This document shows positions 6,854-9,583 of a stretch of DNA of 9,583 bases, piece by piece. The number at the start of each line of letters is the position of its first letter. Positions within the stretch are counted from its first letter, which is position 1. The translations under genes were made by a program, and so were the position numbers. The notes beneath the pieces were generated by a model. That model searched no databases, was not told the DNA's origin, and saw nothing but the letters and a program-made list of their open reading frames with translations. Source of the DNA: an uncultured Clostridia bacterium. Lineage in GTDB: Bacteria; Bacillota; Clostridia; Oscillospirales; UBA644. The DNA lies in assembly GCA_904502105.1 (NCBI GenBank), contig CAJGDF010000050.1:1-9583 (forward strand), in the 5' to 3' direction.

Positions 6854-8266
6854 CTAAAATCTGAAATACAAAAACGGATTATACGAATTACCCGCAAGCA
6901 TCGCGGATGAAACAAAAAACGAAGCAATAACAAATACTGTTTTAGCAACGATCGAAACGCTTTCATTTTTGGTAAGCTTCCCTATCTCAGAGCAAAGAAG
7001 CCCCGGAAGGGGAAACGCAAAGATCAAAGCAAATGTCAATAAAACCATATTATCCTTTATTACGGAGTTAACAAAAAGATCGTTCAATGCAACATCCGAA
7101 GCACCGAACATTGCGGCAAGGCTTGAAAAAAGAGCATTAAAATCGGTGAAATAGAACACTGTCCATCCGATAAGAGTGATAAATGCCGTATAGATATACT
7201 GCAGAATAATGCTCAAAAGCCTGGGCAGCTTTTCCCAAAGCTTAAACAAAAGCTTCTTTTCGATAATAAGCAGGCAGGCATAGTAAAGCCCCCAAACAAC
7301 GAAATTCCACGATGCGCCATGCCAGAGACCGGTTAAAAACCAAACAGCAAAAACGTTGAAAAACCATCTTTTTCTGTTGCCTCCGAGCGGAATGTAAATG
7401 TAATCGCGGAAGAATGTACCGAGAGAAATATGCCAACGTCTCCAGAATTCGGTTGCGCTTCTTGACATATACGGGTAATTGAAATTTTCTTTAAAGCGAA
7501 AGCCGAATATCAAACCGAGACCTATCGCCATATCGGAATAACCCGAAAAATCAAAGTAGATCTGAAGCGCAAAGAACAGAACACCTACCCACTTGCCGAT
7601 AACAGATTCTGAAACAGTCATACCGAGAAGTGTTTCAGCAGCTTCACCGCACGGATTTGCAAGAATTATCTTTTTTGACAAGCCGACGGAAAAACGGTAT
7701 ATACCGTCAAAAATACTGTCGATATCAGCTGTTCTGTCAGGTATCTGTTCTGCAATATCTTTGTAACGGACGATCGGACCTGCGATAAGCTGCGGAAAGA
7801 ACGAAACGTAAAGCAGAAGAGAAAGAAACGATTTTTGATACGGTGTATCGCCTCGGTAGACATCTATCATATAAGACATAGCCTGAAAGGTATAAAAGCT
7901 TATACCCAAAGGCAGAGGGATGTTCGGAACAGAAAGCGAAATAAACGGAAGAATATTGAGTGTTGAAACGATCATTGGGATATATTTAAAAATTCCGAGA
8001 ATACACAGATTCAGCGCAACCGAAATTATCATATACGCTTTTTTCTTAACACGATCCTCGGTTTTTCCAATAAACAAACCCGAAAGATAGTTTACCGCAA
8101 CAGAGCCTATCATCAGAACAACAAATATCGGCTCTCCCCATGAATAAAAGATAAGGGAAAAAACGGTGAGAATAACACGTCTCCATATTGAATTTTTAAT
8201 AACAAAGTAAAGAATGCACAGGATCGGAAGGAAAATGTACAAAAAAGTCAGGCTTGAAAAAAGCAT
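6854..8266 (-). CDS. MBOAT-family membrane-bound O-acyltransferase (AlgI-like)
   Basis: This is a 470-residue polytopic membrane protein with about ten to twelve hydrophobic segments. The start is set at the ATG at 8266. It begins with the family-typical MLFSSLTFLYIFLP and has GGAG (8278-8275) at 8-nt spacing. The frame stays open a further 63 residues upstream, but that stretch is unlike the family and runs antisense into the GH172 gene. Conserved motifs in order are FYSWGEP (40-46), GISFYTFQ (121-128), FFPQLIAGPIVR (156-167), FDFSGYSDMAIGLG (238-251), WRRWHISLGTFFRDYIYIPLGG (starting W275, with H279) and LTGLWHGASWNF (311-322). H316 in LWHG corresponds to the essential histidine of AlgI. 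The end, YNPFLYFRF, is also typical. The role is to take an acyl group, usually acetyl from a cytoplasmic donor, and pass it across the membrane for modification of an exported glycan. The DHHW gene directly downstream is the expected partner. The glycan is unknown: this could act on exopolysaccharide, a wall polymer or peptidoglycan. The family call is very secure. Confidence 0.97.
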   Translation of the reverse strand: MLFSSLTFLYIFLPILCILYFVIKNSIWRRVILTVFSLIFYSWGEPIFVVLMIGSVAVNYLSGLFIGKTEDRVKKKAYMIISVALNLCILGIFKYIPMIVSTLNILPFISLSVPNIPLPLGISFYTFQAMSYMIDVYRGDTPYQKSFLSLLLYVSFFPQLIAGPIVRYKDIAEQIPDRTADIDSIFDGIYRFSVGLSKKIILANPCGEAAETLLGMTVSESVIGKWVGVLFFALQIYFDFSGYSDMAIGLGLIFGFRFKENFNYPYMSRSATEFWRRWHISLGTFFRDYIYIPLGGNRKRWFFNVFAVWFLTGLWHGASWNFVVWGLYYACLLIIEKKLLFKLWEKLPRLLSIILQYIYTAFITLIGWTVFYFTDFNALFSSLAAMFGASDVALNDLFVNSVIKDNMVLLTFALIFAFPLPGLLCSEIGKLTKNESVSIVAKTVFVIASFFVSSAMLAGNSYNPFLYFRF

Positions 8267-8274
8267 ATTAAAAG

Positions 8275-8279
8275 CTCCG
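8275..8279 (-). promoter_or_regulatory. Ribosome binding site of the MBOAT gene
   Basis: CGGAG on the minus strand (8279-8275), 8 nt before the ATG at 8266, decides the start of the MBOAT gene. It lies immediately next to the -35 box of the divergent promoter at 8281. The MBOAT transcript must therefore begin inside or beyond the GH172 promoter region. Confidence 0.7.
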
Positions 8280-8280
8280 A

Positions 8281-8309
8281 TTGACAAAAAAATAAAAATA
8301 TGATATAAT
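8281..8309 (+). promoter_or_regulatory. Perfect-consensus sigma-A promoter of the GH172 gene
   Basis: The -35 TTGACA (8281-8286) and -10 TATAAT (8304-8309) are both exact consensus and are separated by exactly 17 nt. A TG at 8301-8302 adds an extended -10 (TGATATAAT). The spacer and flank are strongly A/T-rich. Transcription should start near 8315-8317, giving a leader of roughly 24 nt before the ATG at 8340. I see no obvious operator palindrome within the core, though the short divergent gap leaves little room for one. Confidence 0.9.
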
Positions 8310-8339
8310 CCCAAAAAACGGAAAGGTAATGCAGATTGT

Positions 8340-9410
8340 ATGTTTAACGGATTAGGAATGAATATGGGGAATTTATCCCGTCTTTCTTCTGCGGTGACAA
8401 GATCTATCAGTGCAGAAAATTTTACGGGTGAAAAAGGGAAGGGCGGCATGGCCACAGAAGGAACAGGTGCAGGTGCGGCAAGAGATCTCGGTCAAGGATG
8501 GAAAATCTCTCCCTCAATAAGAATGGAACCGAATAAAACGTACACAATTGCTGAAATTGACGGTTCAGGTGCCATCCAGCATATGTGGATGGCGGGTCCT
8601 ACATATTGCAGATTTATTATCATGCGCATTTATTGGGACGACAATGAAAATCCCTCTGTCGAATGTCCCATGGCAGACTTTTTTGCTGATGCATACACTC
8701 ATCCAAACGCAAATGTTTCGTCACTTGCGGTATGCAGAACACCGAAGACAGGTATGAATTGTTATTGGGAAATGCCTTTCAGAAAAAAATGCAGAATAAC
8801 AATGGAAAATGTCGGATTTGATGACGCCTATTTATATTATCAGATAACATACACTTTAACGGAAGTTCCCGATGACTGTGCATATTTTCATGCTCAGTTC
8901 AGAAGAACGAATCCCCTGCCCTACAAAGAAGATTATACCATTGTTGATGGAATTAAAGGCAAAGGTCATTATGTCGGCACGTATATGGCATGGGGTGTTA
9001 ACAGCTGCGGCTGGTGGGGCGAAGGAGAAATAAAATTCTTCATGGATGGAGATAAAGAGTTCCCGACTATTTGCGGCACCGGAACAGAAGACTATTTCGG
9101 AGGCTCCTACAATTTCGATATAGGCGGAAAGTATCAGTCATACACAACGCCCTACTGCGGAATGATGGCTTACGCACCTGACGGATTGTATAATTCACAG
9201 CAGAGATTTTCAATGTACCGCTGGCATATAACAGATCCGATCAGATTTGAGAATGATCTGAAAGTTACCATACAGGCTCTCGGTTGGAGAAGCGGCGGCA
9301 GATATCTTCCGCTTCAAGACGATATTGCGTCTGTTGCATTCTGGTATCAGACACTGCCTGCTGCAAAATTCCCTGAATTTCCGACAAGAGATGAACTTGA
9401 GATATGTTAA
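8340..9410 (+). CDS. DUF2961 / glycoside hydrolase family 172 enzyme
   Basis: This 356-residue protein has no signal peptide or membrane segment, so it is probably cytoplasmic. It shows strong DUF2961 hallmarks: TRSISAENFTGEKGKGGMAT at 20-39, RDLGQGWK at 48-55, IQHMW at 79-83, WGEGEIKFFMDGD at 226-238, GTGTEDYFGGSY at 246-257, and YRWH at 293-296. The family is now GH172, whose characterised members act on difructose anhydride-type and arabinofuranoside substrates with two catalytic glutamates. Here the best candidates are E250 (GTGTED) and E228 or E230 (GEGE), assigned by motif rather than by alignment. The ~350-residue length fits the single-domain forms. The ATG at 8340 has GGAAAGG at 8320-8326, a rather long 13-nt spacing; the in-frame ATG at 8364, preceded by TTAGGA, is an alternative. 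It is driven by the consensus promoter at 8281. Its last codons overlap the start of an FAD oxidoreductase gene, indicating one operon. The substrate is not determined. Confidence 0.93.
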   Translation: MFNGLGMNMGNLSRLSSAVTRSISAENFTGEKGKGGMATEGTGAGAARDLGQGWKISPSIRMEPNKTYTIAEIDGSGAIQHMWMAGPTYCRFIIMRIYWDDNENPSVECPMADFFADAYTHPNANVSSLAVCRTPKTGMNCYWEMPFRKKCRITMENVGFDDAYLYYQITYTLTEVPDDCAYFHAQFRRTNPLPYKEDYTIVDGIKGKGHYVGTYMAWGVNSCGWWGEGEIKFFMDGDKEFPTICGTGTEDYFGGSYNFDIGGKYQSYTTPYCGMMAYAPDGLYNSQQRFSMYRWHITDPIRFENDLKVTIQALGWRSGGRYLPLQDDIASVAFWYQTLPAAKFPEFPTRDELEIC

Positions 9411-9583
9411 AAGTTGACATTACAGTTATAGGCGGTGGGCCTGCGGGAGCCGTCTTTGCAAAAGAGGCGGCAAAAGATTTCTCCGTTGCATTGATATACG
9501 AAAATTCAAAAAAGCCTTGCGGCGGCTTACTTTCGGAGGATGCGCAGAAATATTTTGCGGAAAGAAACATCGCCATACCAAAA
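9404..9583 (+). CDS. FAD-dependent oxidoreductase, N-terminal part only (runs off the window)
   Basis: Sixty codons are visible from the ATG at 9404. The start MLKVDITVIGGGPAGAVFAK is a Rossmann dinucleotide-binding motif (GGGPAG at residues 10-15), followed by an acidic end of the second beta strand (IYE). Then comes KPCGGLLSEDAQKYFA, a segment I associate with flavoproteins resembling the geranylgeranyl reductase and aromatic hydroxylase group, where CGG lies near the flavin. The ATG lies within the last codons of the GH172 gene (7-nt overlap, ATGTTAA), with only weak purine-rich sequence before it, so translational coupling is likely. The substrate, partner and true length cannot be seen. 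The FAD-binding call is secure; the subfamily is tentative. Confidence 0.85.
   Translation, partial: MLKVDITVIGGGPAGAVFAKEAAKDFSVALIYENSKKPCGGLLSEDAQKYFAERNIAIPK

Noticed and set aside
8267..8455. A 63-residue N-terminal extension of the MBOAT protein
   Set aside because: It has no family similarity, crosses the divergent promoter and runs antisense to the conserved start of the GH172 gene. The ATG at 8266 has a proper ribosome binding site and the typical MLFSS start.
9265..9576. A 103-codon minus-strand frame at the window end
   Set aside because: It is antisense to both the GH172 C-terminus and the FAD-binding motif of the next gene, both of which are clearly coding.

Overview
The window looks like chromosomal DNA from an anaerobic, gut-type Firmicute (class Clostridia, Oscillospiraceae or a relative). 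The basis is the moderately AT-rich composition, AGGAGG-type ribosome binding sites, a TTG start, a textbook sigma-A promoter, and the family mix: GH38 with a C-terminal lectin-like domain, a multi-S1-domain protein, YihY/BrkB, an MBOAT/DHHW pair, and DUF2961/GH172. The taxonomic placement is inference from family content, not a search.

Layout. (1) Positions 1-3288, plus strand: the 3' part of a large modular GH38 alpha-mannosidase gene whose start and catalytic N-terminus lie upstream of the window. It ends at a strong intrinsic terminator. (2) 3335-4273, minus: a three-S1-domain RNA-binding protein, convergent with the mannosidase. (3) 4434-5255, plus: a YihY/BrkB-family membrane protein. 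Its stop codon overlaps the stop codon of the next, convergent gene. (4) 8266 down to 5252, minus: a two-gene operon of an AlgI-like MBOAT O-acyltransferase followed by a membrane-anchored DHHW (AlgX/AlgJ-like) protein, a likely O-acetylation module for a surface glycan. Both starts should be moved inward from the longest open reading frames. (5) 8340 to the window end, plus: a perfect-consensus promoter driving a DUF2961/GH172 glycoside hydrolase, overlapping by 7 nt the start of an FAD-dependent oxidoreductase that runs off the window.

How they fit together. The common thread is glycan metabolism: mannoside cleavage, probable surface-polysaccharide acetylation, and a furanoside-type hydrolase coupled to a flavoprotein. 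The S1-domain and YihY genes look like housekeeping neighbours.

No mobile element, CRISPR array, tRNA or rRNA was seen. I found no clearly new multi-gene system. The most notable points are an abrupt codon-usage break inside the mannosidase gene, a long acidic insertion inside the DHHW domain, and the unusual coupling of a GH172 gene to an FAD oxidoreductase.
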